Positions 20,081 through 31,318 of a stretch of 64,000 nt of DNA are shown piece by piece. A program made the translations under genes and the position numbers. How positions within the stretch are numbered: position 1 is the stretch's first letter; each line of letters begins with the position of its first letter. Location of the stretch: the NCBI GenBank assembly GCA_032718475.1, contig JAUCBJ010000867.1, positions 1-64,000 of the forward strand, in the 5' to 3' direction. Under the pieces are notes generated by a model, which had not been told where the DNA came from, did no database searches, and was given only the letters and a program-made list of their open reading frames with translations. This DNA comes from Nemertoderma westbladi (Eukaryota; Xenacoelomorpha; Nemertodermatida; Nemertodermatidae).

Positions 20081-21394
20081 ATTTGTGTGTACAGTTGAAT
20101 GCCTACTGCTATATTACAGTCTAAGCAAGTCTAGTAATTCAGTATTAACTACTAGCCTAGTAATTAAATACCGATACTGCTACTCAATGCAGCGTGGTAT
20201 ATATAATATATTAAAATACCGGTATGCTTATAGTATATATAAGTATTATTACAGACTAGGTTTGTCGCAGAGTACCGGTATAATTTTATCACAAATATAT
20301 AAATATATAATAGGCCTATCGGGAATACCGGTATACAGCTTACAATTTGTAGTATATATAATTCTGGACTAGAATAAATTACAAGTACCGGTATAATTTC
20401 AGCCTAAATTTACAGAAATAAAGATAATAGGCCTATCGTGAATACCGGTATATCAATTATTTAAATAATTGAATTTCTGAATTTTAGGGTTACTTTGTTA
20501 CTTTACTTACTTTATTACCGTTATTTGAGCAGTAGTCCAACTGATATTGAGACCTAATTGTTATATGGTAGGCCTACTATTTATAAATCGTTAGATTTGA
20601 TTTATAATATATATATACCCGTTTTAATGGGTTTTGTCAATGTTTGAAATAAATGTTATTATTTCTGGGGAGTAATCACTACACAAAGCGGTGCGCTTTC
20701 AGTGAAGTGTTACTTATAGGACACTAAAACAAATAATTCTAATTTACCTAAGTTACTTAATACTACAAATTACGTACAATTCGGGTTGAGATTACAATCT
20801 CTAAATAAACACAAAAATTTACAAAAACACAAAATACGAAATTTTTAGGGTGATTTTACAAGAAGTCTACAAACCAGCCTAACAAAGGGTTAGAAATCTG
20901 GTTATTACAACGGACAGGGTACTGCGGTATTTGAAATAATAAGTAGTAGTAAATACACTGCGTTGTCCAGATAGGAAAATACCACCGCCTGACGACCTAT
21001 AGCCGTATCGCTATAGGTACTACGTTATGTATCACGGAGTGTTCCTACCTAGAAGTTAATAGAGCTAATCGAACGTGCCTATCAACCACTTTACAACACA
21101 AATATAATGCCTACAATAATTACTTTCGGAAAGCACTGTACACTAAACCCTAAATTAGGTACGAGTACTTGTACAACAGATAATCAGTAGTTAAATATAC
21201 TTGAACAGCTAAAAGAACCACGGCATCTGCTGGAGTGACCGATGCACAAAATCACCAGTCTTTACCTACGCCAAGCAGCCCGTGTAGTACCGGGGTTAAT
21301 TTAACTATAGCGGTATGTATAACAAACACAATTACTGTAGGAACAAACTTGGGGAATGAATGTTGCGGATAATCGCATAAACTCTGAATAATAA

Positions 21395-21960
21395 ATATTA
21401 CGCTACGCGTACAAACTACTCAAACAAAATGCAGACCGAACACTGACAGACTACTATCAAGCCTAAACAAACTACGGTATATGCAGACTCCGAAATAATT
21501 AGGTAGTATGCGTTCTAACCCAGTAGTACGACTTATTCTTTAGTTGGGGGTTTACCTTACAGCATTCGCTGCCCCTACTTCCTAACCGTTCTTTATCGGA
21601 CAAGTGATCTACACACGCTGCAATCCGTTCAGACCTAGTAACAGCCAGACAACTATCCAGCCTACAAATTATCTAAATAAAATTATACGCTACCCGTACA
21701 GACTTACACAAACAAAGTACAGACTAAACGATGGCAGACTACTCTCAAGCCTAAATAAACTACAGGACATGCAGACTCCGAAATGATTAGGGAGTATGCG
21801 TTCTAACCCAGTAGTACGACTTATTCTTTAGTTGGGGGTTTACCTTACAGCATTCGCTGCCCCTACTTCCTAACCGTACTTAATCGGACAGGTGATCTAC
21901 ACACACTGCAATCCGTTCGGACCTAACAGCAATCAGACAACAGCTCAGCCTACAAATTGT
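21395..21960. repeat. Tandem duplication, 288-bp period, in element 1 leader
   Basis: GCAGACTCCGAAAT begins at 21483 and again at 21771, followed in both by a long near-identical stretch through GTTGGGGGTTTACCTTACAG and GATCTACACAC.CTGCAATCCG. The two units differ by scattered substitutions and small indels. Confidence 0.8.
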
Positions 21961-22138
21961 CTGCACAATCTGATCAGGCTTACACGTCTTCTGTTCAATA
22001 CTGGCCTACAAACAAATAAAACTTGACAGAAATAAGTAAAATCTCAATAAAAAACCAGGGCGGCCGTTCCCTGATTAAGTACTAAGACCTACCGGTATAC
22101 AACAATCAAATCGAATAATACTAATGTACTTATACGGG

Positions 22139-22270
22139 AAGTACCGGTTAGGACAGTTAGGCCTACGGACTTACAGAAGTACCGGTTCTGGCAGTTGGAC
22201 CTACGGGCCTACAGCAGTACCGGTTCTTGCAGTTGGGCCTACTGACCTACAGAAGTACCGGTTCAAGTTT
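22139..22270. repeat. 38-bp repeats with ACCGGT palindromes
   Basis: Units start at 22139, 22177 and 22215, with a partial one at 22253; all begin with (A/C)AGTACCGGTT and end CCTAC(A)G or TTACAG. They end about 60 bp inside the 5' LTR boundary of element 1. Confidence 0.85.
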
Positions 22271-22331
22271 ACCGGTTGACCGGTATTTTCAACTTTATTG
22301 CTTACTGCAATAAAGAAGCTATATCCTTTAA

Positions 22332-23538
22332 TGTTCGCGCTTTCAGACCTTTGGCAGTTTAACCCGCCAAATTAAGATGTCTTCTAGATATTAAATCGCT
22401 TTTTAGTCTATGACAAGTATTTGATTCACTACACTAGTCGAAACCAATCTGTGCGCGATCATTCACCCGCTGGATATTCCCGGGAGATTGGGTTCGACGG
22501 TTTAATTTTATTGCTATGTAAGCCTAATGTATTATTCGACTGACAGTATTATATAATCTCTGACAATATTATTCACCTTCGGGAATATTAACAGTTCCTT
22601 TAGGACGTGGCGCTTTATCTATATAAACAGAGTTATGACTTAAACTACTCACAACGATATGGCTTAATTATAATTCACATATATGGCGCATTCTTTAGGA
22701 ATTGCTTCTTTAACAGACTCACTCATACACAATGCTGCACAATACTGCACACTAATCTGTCAATCTTCACTGATTTTAGTCACATATAAAAGGAACACAG
22801 ACTGACTCATGTAGGGTCTATCAAATAACATTCGATTCACTTCAAACCACTTTAACATAAGTCACAATCGTTTATCTGTAACCCTTCTCTCTTACCTTCG
22901 GTATATCAAGAATATTGGGTTTCGGGGTTATTTATCGTTATTCCAAATATAATAATTCATCAACCATATTATGAAGAACTGACAGTAAATAGCAGTATAA
23001 AACAACAACTGAACACTGATTGTTATGAGTTTGCAATGTTTCAGCAGTCAGTATGTATGATCAGTTAGCAGCGATTAAAAGCCAGGTTAAAGGATATATG
23101 TCCTTATAATTAAACCTACTAGTGTTGGACTAAAAAGCAGAAAACACAAAACACTACAAAGCCGTTCTTTCGTGGCTTTGAAAAACTCGTGACTACTGCT
23201 CTATACGAGGATACCAACTACCCTTATTCCACGAAGCTCCCGTTCAACACAGAGAAAGAGCAGTGAGATAGGAAAATTTCAGTTCAGTAGCTCTGTGATA
23301 GGTCAAAATCAAGGCTAACTCAAATTCTATTGGGAGATACAAAAACAAGGCTATGACGCAACCTTCCTAGGCTAGTTGGCCGATTAAACAGAGCCCAGAT
23401 GCCTGCGTACAGCAAATCAGCCAATAAGCTGGTAGCTTGCACGATTTTAGCTATCGATCCCCTTGAGAGTATTCTAGCGACCGGGGGGGAACTGGCCAAC
23501 AAGGCAAACTAATCAGTTATCCCACAAAAGCTTTTACA
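22332..23538 (-). repeat. Element 1 5' LTR
   Basis: 1207 bp, essentially identical to 5986-7192 (single difference seen at 23152). In transcriptional orientation the TATA-like box is at about 22617-22626 and AATAAA at 22507-22512. Confidence 0.93.
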
Positions 23539-23543
23539 CAACT
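23539..23543. other. Target-site duplication of element 1 (right)
   Basis: CAACT directly after the LTR, matching 5981-5985. Confidence 0.9.
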
Positions 23544-23589
23544 CTACTAACTCTAACTTCTAACTCTATCGGTACAACGTACCCTGCCA

Positions 23590-23865
23590 CTACTCTCGTG
23601 GTATGTCAATATACCACACTCCCTATACTTCTAACTTCTACCAGCGGTACTATGTACCCTGCCACTACTCTCGTGGTATGTCAATATACCACACTCCCTA
23701 TACTTCTAACTTCTACCAGCGGTACTATGTACCCTGCCACTACTCTCGTGGTATGTCAATATACCACACTCCCTATACTTCTAACTTCTACCAGCGGTAC
23801 TATGTACCCTGCCACTACTCTCGTGGTATGTCAATATACCACACTCCCTGTTCTCTAACTTCTAC
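23590..23865. repeat. 75-bp tandem repeat, ~3.5 units
   Basis: Near-identical units built around TCTCGTGGTATGTCAATATA followed by CCACACTCCC and CTTCTAACTTCTACCAGCGG. Because 75 is divisible by three, two frames stay open through it, but the translation is just the repeat and no gene is claimed. The array lies 50 bp from the element 1 insertion point, in the same TACT-rich DNA that flanks the other end. Confidence 0.88.
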
Positions 23866-24087
23866 ACTCTCCTCATACTCTTACTAACTTCTACTAACTT
23901 TCTAACTTCTTATCTAACTTCTACTAACTTTCTAACTACTACTTAGTGCTACGTACTATCTACTACTATTACTTTCTAACTTTCTATTATCTCACTTCTT
24001 GTTTTATTGTATAAAGCCTTGTATAACGTTTTCGATATATATGTTCTAGGACTACATGTATACTGTATGTTATACTCTCATGCACCA

Positions 24088-24268
24088 CGTACTACTACTA
24101 CAGTACGATCGGCATGCTACATCGCAGCTGCATTATATATATTTTTTTACATATTAAGAATGCTGTGCCGCCGGCTTGTCGATAAAATTGCGCCGCCACA
24201 ACTCCCTATCACTGTGACTTCCAAATCCTGGAAACCCCATACAGGGCCGCCTATGCCTTTCCGTTGAA
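24088..24268 (-). mobile_element. Decayed LINE 3' end
   Basis: ACTACTACTAC, then CGGCATGCTACATCGCAGCTGCA, then AAGAATGCTGTGCCG match, in reverse complement, the 3' end of the LINE at 30390-30490. The sequence then jumps to a more upstream block (CACTGTGACTTCCAAATCC), so it has an internal deletion of about 400 bp relative to the copy at 62088-63009. Confidence 0.75.
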
Positions 24269-24679
24269 GAAGCTACCAGTTCATGAAAAAATTACTGGGG
24301 CGATGTTAGCGCTTTTAGTAAATTATGTTCTTTCACTCTCAAATTTTATATATCCTGACTCTTTTCTGTCACTTAATAAACCATGCAAAAATGAAGGCAA
24401 GATGTCCGGTCTGATATAATAAACGGGATTGCGCTAGTGTACCTGTCAATAAGGCCCGCTCACTGTATCTGTTTATTTACCCTTTTTCCCTTCGATGCAT
24501 TCATTTGCTCTATATTTCACTTAGTTCAATACGGTATTTGATTATCTATTGTATTTGACTGAGATACTATACCGGGAGGGTGTGACAACACAGTATAACA
24601 AGTAAATGACTGACTAATTAGTTCTGTAAGGACTCAAGTCTGGTGATTGTGTCTCCCTTTAGAGGAAACGTATAGTGAG
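24269..24679. other. AT-rich non-coding stretch
   Basis: Nothing supported; flank of element 2. Confidence 0.4.
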
Positions 24680-25421
24680 TGACAAGTCTTTGGGTCTAAT
24701 TATATTGATATCACTACAGTATTCAATTTGTGACAACTCTCAATCGTGATGTAATTAATAATAAGAGCTTTGCTTATATTAATGGTCTGAAATATCGCCA
24801 TATATTAATTATTTAGTAAGTCATAAGTATGACAATACACAAATCTGATACAATTGTCCAGATTATCACTGATACTTAGTTACAGCAACCCACCTGTTGT
24901 GGCGCGTGTAAAACCTCCTTGATTACGTAATATCGGCGATATATTAAGCAAATAATAAAGATAAATTGAATAAACCAGTAGAATATACAATGTAGCGATG
25001 AATAATTATAATTCAATTATTAACTCTTTAAGTTTAGACCTGTAATAACCACCAGTCAATTAAACTTGACCGGGGATCAAAGCCTCTGCATGGGCAGTGC
25101 GACTTCTTCTGTCAAACAATAACAGAAGAGAGTAAAATCAATCATAGCACAACCACACTTATATACTAGCTTTATCAGCAAGGAGCATAGCCAATAAGCA
25201 TCACGTATTCCATTTGAGGTTTAGTAGGCCTTTACAGAAGAAATTAGATCGAATATAGGTGTAATAGCACTAGATGGCGTAAGAACCTTTACTAAAGAAT
25301 AATTTGTAAGAAACAAATCAATATGATACCGTAACTGGTCCTTTATCACTAAATATACAGTATTTTGGGTAAATTGGTAAAATAAGTAATTTTAAAGGCA
25401 GGATTTATACCTGCAGCAACA
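24680..25421 (-). repeat. Element 2 3' LTR
   Basis: 742 bp beginning TGACAAGTCTTTGGG and ending CAGCAACA; direct repeat of 39070-39816. Confidence 0.9.
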
Positions 25422-25806
25422 CCGCTTCCATTCATTTAGCTACCAGGGTGTTAAAATCAAGGCAGAAGTTCAAATTCGTACATAAAAAATAATCTAATAA
25501 GTAAATAATTCAGTTATCAATACCAAACTAGAATTATACAGAACATTACGTAGCCAATCATATTACAAATCTCAACTTGTGAACAAAATTGAATCGAGTA
25601 GATTAGTGAATATCTATCACCTCTAAATAAGCAAACTATAGTGCCAAGAGTATCTAATACATATTTAAAAGGTTTCAGCTCGTGAACAAATCAAATTAAA
25701 TGAATTATTGGGTACCAATTACTTCTAAATAAGCAAACTGTAGTGCTAAAGAATATATCTAATACATATAAAATGTCTCAGCTCGTGAACAAATAAGCTA
25801 AATGAA

Positions 25807-26540
25807 TTATTGGGGATACCACTTACTGGGTAATGTAAAGTAGGAATATAAGTCATATAAAGTAGAATAGACATAATAAAAAGTAACCGGAAAGAATAAC
25901 GTTTCTTTTCGGGTTCTTTTTCTTTTTGAGGGTCGATTGCGACGTTTCGGTGGCCGGGAGCCATTACCAGGTACTGAAGGTGGAGAACGTTGCACTTGTA
26001 GCCCCTCAGTGGCGGAAAGATGAAGTTCCAATGAGTCAGAAGGGGGTACAACAGTTCGTACGGTTGGTCCACTAATAGATGTTACCGGTTGAGGTTCGCT
26101 AACCACGATTGATGTGGGAACAAAATAGCGCAATAACCTTACATAGGCTAACGTGATCGCGCAATCCGCTCTTTAGGCATCCCACAATCTGATATATATC
26201 AGAAGGGATATTTCGTCGTCCCTTTGGGTCGAGTCGAAAGATATTTGACTTTATTATATGGTCGAGATACTTCTGCAGGGGCTCGACTTCGGTATCGTCG
26301 AGGGGATTAACCAAGGATAGAAAGAAAATCCACGCTGCAGGCGGGATGCTCGGGTTTCGTTACACAATGCCAACCGAGCAAGACGAAATCCGGGTGGTCC
26401 TGAGTCCCATAGCACGGGAATGGATATGACGTCTTTCGAGGTAATTATCCCGAATTAAAGTCTTTGTTTGATCAGCTCGACCAAGAGGAGCGATACTCCA
26501 TTTATCAGTATCGTCGCATATAGGTTCTACGACGTGAGTT
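25807..26540 (-). pseudogene. Element 2 ORF-B remnant
   Basis: Minus-strand frames broken by stops and shifts. The part at 26099-26314 (VEPLQKYLDHIIKSN, then GRRNIPSDIYQIVG) aligns in length and pattern with element 1 ORF-B residues around 415-450 (YELIKRVGECISTKF ... NDITTYHLINFI). The part at 25807-26133 ends with a very basic tail (PPKRRNRPSKRKRTRKE), mirroring the basic tail of ORF-B. The zinc-knuckle region and N-terminal half are not recognisable. The similarity is weak by eye but position, order and tail agree. Confidence 0.55.
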
Positions 26541-26556
26541 TACAACATCGGAGCAT

Positions 26557-26940
26557 TCACAAATAAATTGGGGTTAGAGTCGGGTTTGACTGTAAGCGAC
26601 ACCGAAAACGCTTTACAGACCCAGACATGTGAATACGTGCTTTACTTTGGAACCCTTCCATTAAAGTCTGGACCGCGGGTTGGGCCAAAGAAACTGATTC
26701 GCGTTCGTCGTGCAATCGTTCACGCTCTGTCCGCTCTTCCTCCTCACGTCCATACGGGTGACATACTCTGAGTGAGTTCGGTAGATTCACCGGTAGATCA
26801 GCCGTCATCGTATCCATCATCTCCGGATGCTGTTCCCGAGAAACTCGTTTATCGGAAGAGGGTGTTTCAACATATCGAGGTGCGAGTTTGAGTATATGCT
26901 GCATAGACCCTCTTACTAGGGCAAATCTGGTCCTGTAACT
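26557..26940 (-). pseudogene. Element 2 ORF-A remnant
   Basis: A 115-residue minus frame (26557-26904) that extends upstream in phase. Its start region reads ALVRG, then APRYVETPSSDKRVSRE, against SLIRG and DGRYIEPPMSQEQLTRE in element 1 ORF-A, followed by a similarly placed HP and a run of Glu/Arg. It is cut upstream by the LINE insertion. Confidence 0.5.
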
Positions 26941-27302
26941 AGGACCCCCTTCGTTCTGGGATAATGACGCCCTTGGTCCTGGATTAAGGACCCATATACT
27001 TGGCTGCAGGGGTATATGGCCTGACCAGGCAGATGGTGATCTACCAATGGCTGGTCAGGAGTAGAGTGTTCTCATGTCCACTCTGAGAGCACTTCACTGC
27101 GACCTGCACCTGGCAGCAAGGGTACAGGGCATGACCCAGCAGATGAGCTGCAACAGCCAATGGTGGGTCATGTGCGCCAGAGTAGATATGGGTGATGGGC
27201 CTCATATCTGACTCCATTGCGACACCCACCCTGTGGAATGGCAAACCAGGGTGTGGTATTTGCCCCGAGAGCTGACTCGGCAAAAAGCACCCCCCAACCA
27301 CT

Positions 27303-29390
27303 ATGGATTACATTAGCAATGCGGAGGTCCGGCCACTAGAGGCCAGTGGAATTACCGGACACAATCGGCCTCACAGGCGTCAGTTAACTCCTGACCGGCT
27401 GCCTTTCTCACCCCCTACTGGAGAGAGAGCAGCCAACAATTGTTTGAGTCCCTTTCCTGATGACCTTTCTGGCCCAAACCCTGGGTCACCAGGGAGGCCA
27501 GATTGTGATGGGGAGAGGGATTCTGGAGTTGGAGGCTACTCTCATGTTCCACCCCGACCAACAAAGCCATTGGTGAATCTGAGGCAAGTCACTAGACTAG
27601 CCTCAGTAAACACCCTAACACTCGGGTCCCCAATGCGACAAGGTGAGCTGACTGCCTTGGCAGATAAGCTTTCTCTTAGCGCAGTGGGTGTTCAAGAGCA
27701 CCGAATGCAGACTGGACAGACTGATGAGGTTCTGATTAAGGACATGGGGGGCGGGACATTTCTGGGAGACTTTAATGCAAGTCTGCATCAATCACCTACA
27801 TCGCCCTGGGTCTATAGCAATAGTGTTAACCGAAATTCTGTCCATCTTCAGGATTTTATCTCTGGAAATGGATTGTTTTCGGCTGGAACCCAGTTCAAGA
27901 AGCGAACTGGAAAGCTATGGACTCATAGTGGACCCAGTGGTCACAAGTCCCAGATAGACCATATTCTGTTTCGTAGGAAATACAGGAGCTCTATACAAGA
28001 CTGTAATGCATTTACACTTCGACCCTTCTCCAGTGATCACCGCCTTATTGTGGCCAAGGTAAGACTTAGTCTGCGTGCTAGCAGAACAACGAAATCTGCC
28101 TTGCCGCGGCATGACTGGTCCTCTCTGTTGCAACAGCCAAGTGTGAGATCCAGTTTCACACTACAGCTGAGCAACAGGTATGAGGCTCTTGCCTCTGAGG
28201 CGGCAGATCACTGTGAGGGCTATACTGCCTTTACAGAAGCAGTTAAGTTAGCAGCTGCAGAAACAGTTCCTGTATACCCTCGAAACAGGAAAAGGGCCCC
28301 CTGGACTGACAACAAAATTCAGAAGTGCCGAAATGACCTTCATAAGGCGCAGAAAGAGTCCCGACTCAAACAGACTACAGCGGCCAAGAATGCAGTTAAG
28401 GCTGCATCTAGGTCCCTGAACAGGCAGTACTCTGTTAATCTACAGGAGCTAATAAACCAACAGGTTGATGCCATCAATGATGCTGACGACAGCAGGCAAT
28501 CATCCCAGGCATGGAAATCAATCAATCTGCTTACTGGGCGGAAAAGCCAACCAACCACCAAGGTTAAGGCTGAATCACCAGCCGATCGCCTCAATGGTTG
28601 GAAAGCCCACTTTGAAAATCTCCTCAATAATGACAGGGTATTGCCTGATAACTTTATAGAAGTAAAAGTGTCTGAGTCTGTACTCCCAGATATCCCCATT
28701 GGCGATATCTCCTTTGCAGAAGTGAAGGCTGCTGCAAAGAGCATTAAGACCAATCGTGCCAGTGGAGTAGATGGTGTTCCCCCTGAGGTCTTTAAAATAC
28801 CTGAGTGTTTAAAGCTCATCTATCCCATCATAGTAGACATGTACCGAACAACAAGAGTCCCACAAGAAATGAAAACAAATAAGTTGGTGCCAGTTCCCAA
28901 GAAGGGCAACCTAACACTCTATGGTTCTTTTCGGGGAATCTCATTGATCTCGATTGCTGCAAAGCTATACAATAGGATTCTATTAAATCGCATCAGGGAT
29001 CCCATTGAGAGACTGCTCCGTGGAAATCAGAATGGGTTCCGTAAAGGTCGTGGGACCATGGAGCCCATTTTGGCACTTAGAAGGATAATTGAAGAATTAT
29101 CAAAAAAGAAAGACAGGCATCTGGCTGTAATCTTTGTTGACTTCTTCAAGGCCTTTGATTCAGTCTCTCGCTCACGTATGTTCAGCATACTTTCATTATA
29201 TGGGATTCCTGATGAAATTATTGCAGCAATCAGATCAGTATACGATGGTTCGACAACATTTGTGTCTACTGTTGACGGTGACACAGAACCATTTGAAGTG
29301 TTATGGGGCGTCCTCCAAGGAGACACACTTGCACCATTCTTGTTCATTATTGTGGTTGACTATGTTCTATGCATGTTATTATGTGTTTGA
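27303..29390 (+). pseudogene. LINE endonuclease and N-terminal RT (disrupted)
   Basis: A 695-residue frame. The endonuclease begins near residue 96 (RLASVNTLTLG, then GVQEHRMQ) but jumps directly to GDFNASL, so about 100 residues between the catalytic E region and the GDFN motif are missing; the SDHR motif is present. The RT part has KTNKLVPVPKKGN, GSFRGISLISIAAK, QNGFRKGRGTMEPI, VIFVDFFKAFDSV and the LQGDTLAPFLF motif. It is then cut just after VVDYVL by an unrelated insertion and ends in a stop at 29390. The catalytic FADD motif follows only after the insertion. It is not expected to be active. Confidence 0.85.
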
Positions 29391-29572
29391 ATAAAGAAAG
29401 TTATGTAATTAATTAGTTTACTAACAAACATATATATTAGTGGCCTACTTTCCTTCCATCACCTTATATAACTAATCGCACTCAACATTAACTTTAACCA
29501 AAGTTCAAACATACTGAGTTAAACCATACAGCTGTATTAATAAGAGTCAATATAAATAAATACCCATTACAC
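29371..29572. other. ~200-bp insertion splitting the LINE RT
   Basis: An AT-rich segment between VVDYVL and SLDHHNDDG. CATG occurs at both edges, which may be a short duplication. It has no GT...AG ends, so it is not a spliceosomal intron. No other copy was noticed in the window. Confidence 0.6.
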
Positions 29573-30394
29573 ATGTCCTTAGATCATCATAATGATGATG
29601 GGGTGATGATAACTCCACCTACTGGCTCCAGAAGTCGAGGAAATCCTGCCAAGTACCTAACTGATCTAGACTTTGCTGATGACTTAGGAGTCCTCTCAGA
29701 ATCATTAGAGGGAGCCCAACGACTCCTCAGTTCATTAGAACATGCTGCTTCTAGTGTTGGTCTTTTTATTAACTCCAGAAAGACCAAAATTTTGACCGTT
29801 AACTTTGAAAGTCCTCAGCAAGTTTCTGATCGGATGAGCATAAGCTCAAAGGATGGTATGCTTGAGCATGTGGACGACTTCTGTTACCTGGGATCATGGA
29901 TCCGGAAGTCAGGTGAGGACCTTCGAATACGTAAGGGAAAGGCATGGGCAGCCTTGAATAGGCTTTCCAGAATTTGGAAGTCACCGAGAATTAATCGGAA
30001 ACTTAAGGTCCGATTATTTAGAGCAGCAGTAGTTCCAGTACTCCTCTACGGGAGTCCATGCTGGGCTCTAACTGCTGAGGACACCAAATCTCTGGATAGT
30101 ACATTCACAAGAATGCTACGCCGGGTTCATTGTGTCAAGTACAATGCACACATCTCCAACCAGACACTATATAACATTGGAGGTGTCTCATTGGTTCCCC
30201 CAAGCTTAACACTGGAACAAAATCGCCTCCGCTTTGCAGGACATTGCTTTCGCCGTGAGGACCAGCCAGTGCATAATCTTGTACTTTGGCAGCCTCGTGG
30301 AGTGAATAAGCATGGTGGACAGCCCATGACTTTCTTGAGACGCATCTTAAAGGACACTGGCCTTAAAGATGCGGATGATCTAGCAAATGGGTGA
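29573..30394 (+). pseudogene. LINE C-terminal RT region
   Basis: A 273-residue continuation of the LINE RT. It has the catalytic F-A-D-D of LTDLDFADDLGVLS near its start, the YLGSWIRKSG block, the PVLLYGSPCWAL block and a TRMLRRVH thumb-type region. It is nearly identical to the minus-strand copy at 62201-63037 (a handful of substitutions such as EHVDDF/EDVDDF), so the family moved recently. Confidence 0.85.
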
Positions 30395-30490
30395 TAGGGA
30401 GTTGTGGCGGTGCAATTTTGTTGACAAGCCGGCACAGCATTCTTAAAAATGCAGCTGCAATGCAGCATGCCGATCCTAGTAGTAGTAGTT

Positions 30491-31318
30491 GAGTATATGA
30501 CTGCAACCGGGGAAGGCGAACGTCACTTCCCTACTCAGACAGCCACACACCGCGACACAGTCCCTGATCGATCCCTTAGCGGCGAGACTCGAGTTTGCAA
30601 CTACCAGCGGTACTGAAGTATCGTGGCTATATGCTAAACTCTCATCAAGCCAGGGAGACGGGGGTCTGGTCCGGAGCCAGATGTGTTTGCTACAATCCTC
30701 GCATCAATGAAAGGTTGGACAATTGTATACGCTTCACACGAACTCACACGATATATTTATTTATTCACACGATTTAGCTTAATTTAAAGTCGTTTGCGTA
30801 TTTTAATTTAGTTTAAAGTCAAAATACGGTTCAAAAGACATATTTAATATTTATTTTAATTACTCCAAATTGTTCGGCGACATGCTGGTAAATGTAGAAA
30901 TTAGAACGCTCAGCTCTCATACTTATTTCGCACTAGTAACTACTGTAATAGTTATTTGATAATTTATAGCGATATTTAATTTGGGATGTTATAATTTTGG
31001 TTATTATTAATTTGTATTAAATACAAAATTTTTGAAAATTTCTATGCTCGTAACGTCACACAAATCCGCATCCACGATTGAGTATTGTCGTTAGTAATTA
31101 GTCCTTTATTTTGAATCATTTAGGTTTAAGTCAAATAATTTGTCGTTAATTTAAATTGCTGTATATGTGATCCAGATATACAACGTACAATTAACATAAG
31201 TAGGTTTTGTTGCTACAGTGCACTTCTAATACTAATATCTATTGCTAAATTAAATGGCTAACAAATAATTACGTTACTCAATCGTAACCTTCTACAAGAC
31301 GTTACTATAGTTTGTAGG
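30491..31318 (-). other. Element 2 post-pol spacer
   Basis: AT-rich, no supported gene. Corresponds in position to the element 1 integrase-ORF-A spacer. Confidence 0.45.

Larger units (their letters stand above)
20081..22331 (-). promoter_or_regulatory. Element 1 5' leader (2.25 kb)
   Basis: Untranslated leader between the 5' LTR and gag. Near its 5' end, 22139-22252 holds three 38-bp repeats plus a partial fourth, each with the palindrome ACCGGT and CCTAC. Further in, about 21395-21960 is a diverged tandem duplication with a 288-bp period. The region would contain the primer-binding and packaging signals; the palindromic repeats are plausible RNA-dimer elements (inference). Confidence 0.7.
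5986..23538 (-). mobile_element. Element 1: 17.55-kb BEL/Pao LTR retrotransposon
   Basis: Two direct repeats of exactly 1207 bp (5986-7192 and 22332-23538), each TG...CA, bound the element, and a CAACT duplication flanks it. All coding is on the minus strand in the order gag, protease-RT-RNase H, integrase, ORF-A, ORF-B. The gag middle domain, the A17/DUF1758-type protease, the BEL-type RT with YMDD, and the H2C2-integrase-DUF5641 arrangement place it in BEL/Pao. I found one base difference between the LTRs (T at 6806, C at 23152), so insertion is recent. At 17.5 kb it is about twice a typical BEL/Pao element; the excess is the long gag, the 2.2-kb leader and the 4.7-kb post-pol region. A purine-rich tract (CTGGGAGCG on the minus strand) abuts the 3' LTR. 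I see no standard TGG-starting primer-binding site after the 5' LTR. Confidence 0.95.
26940..30490 (+). mobile_element. LINE (APE-type non-LTR retrotransposon) nested in element 2
   Basis: A plus-strand non-LTR element with an APE-type endonuclease, a reverse transcriptase and a 3' end closing in a TAG microsatellite (CCTAGTAGTAGTAGT near 30475-30490) rather than poly-A. The 5' 350 bp is GC-rich non-coding DNA with repeated GGTCCT and TGACC(A/C)(A/G)GCAGATG blocks. The left boundary is approximate. The clade is not resolved; conserved blocks resemble RTE-like elements. Other copies lie at 24088-24268, 60360-60441 and 62088-63009. Confidence 0.85.

Noticed and set aside
23598-23887. Repetitive 86-94-residue open frames
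   Set aside because: Produced by a 75-bp tandem repeat whose length is a multiple of three; no start context or conserved domain.
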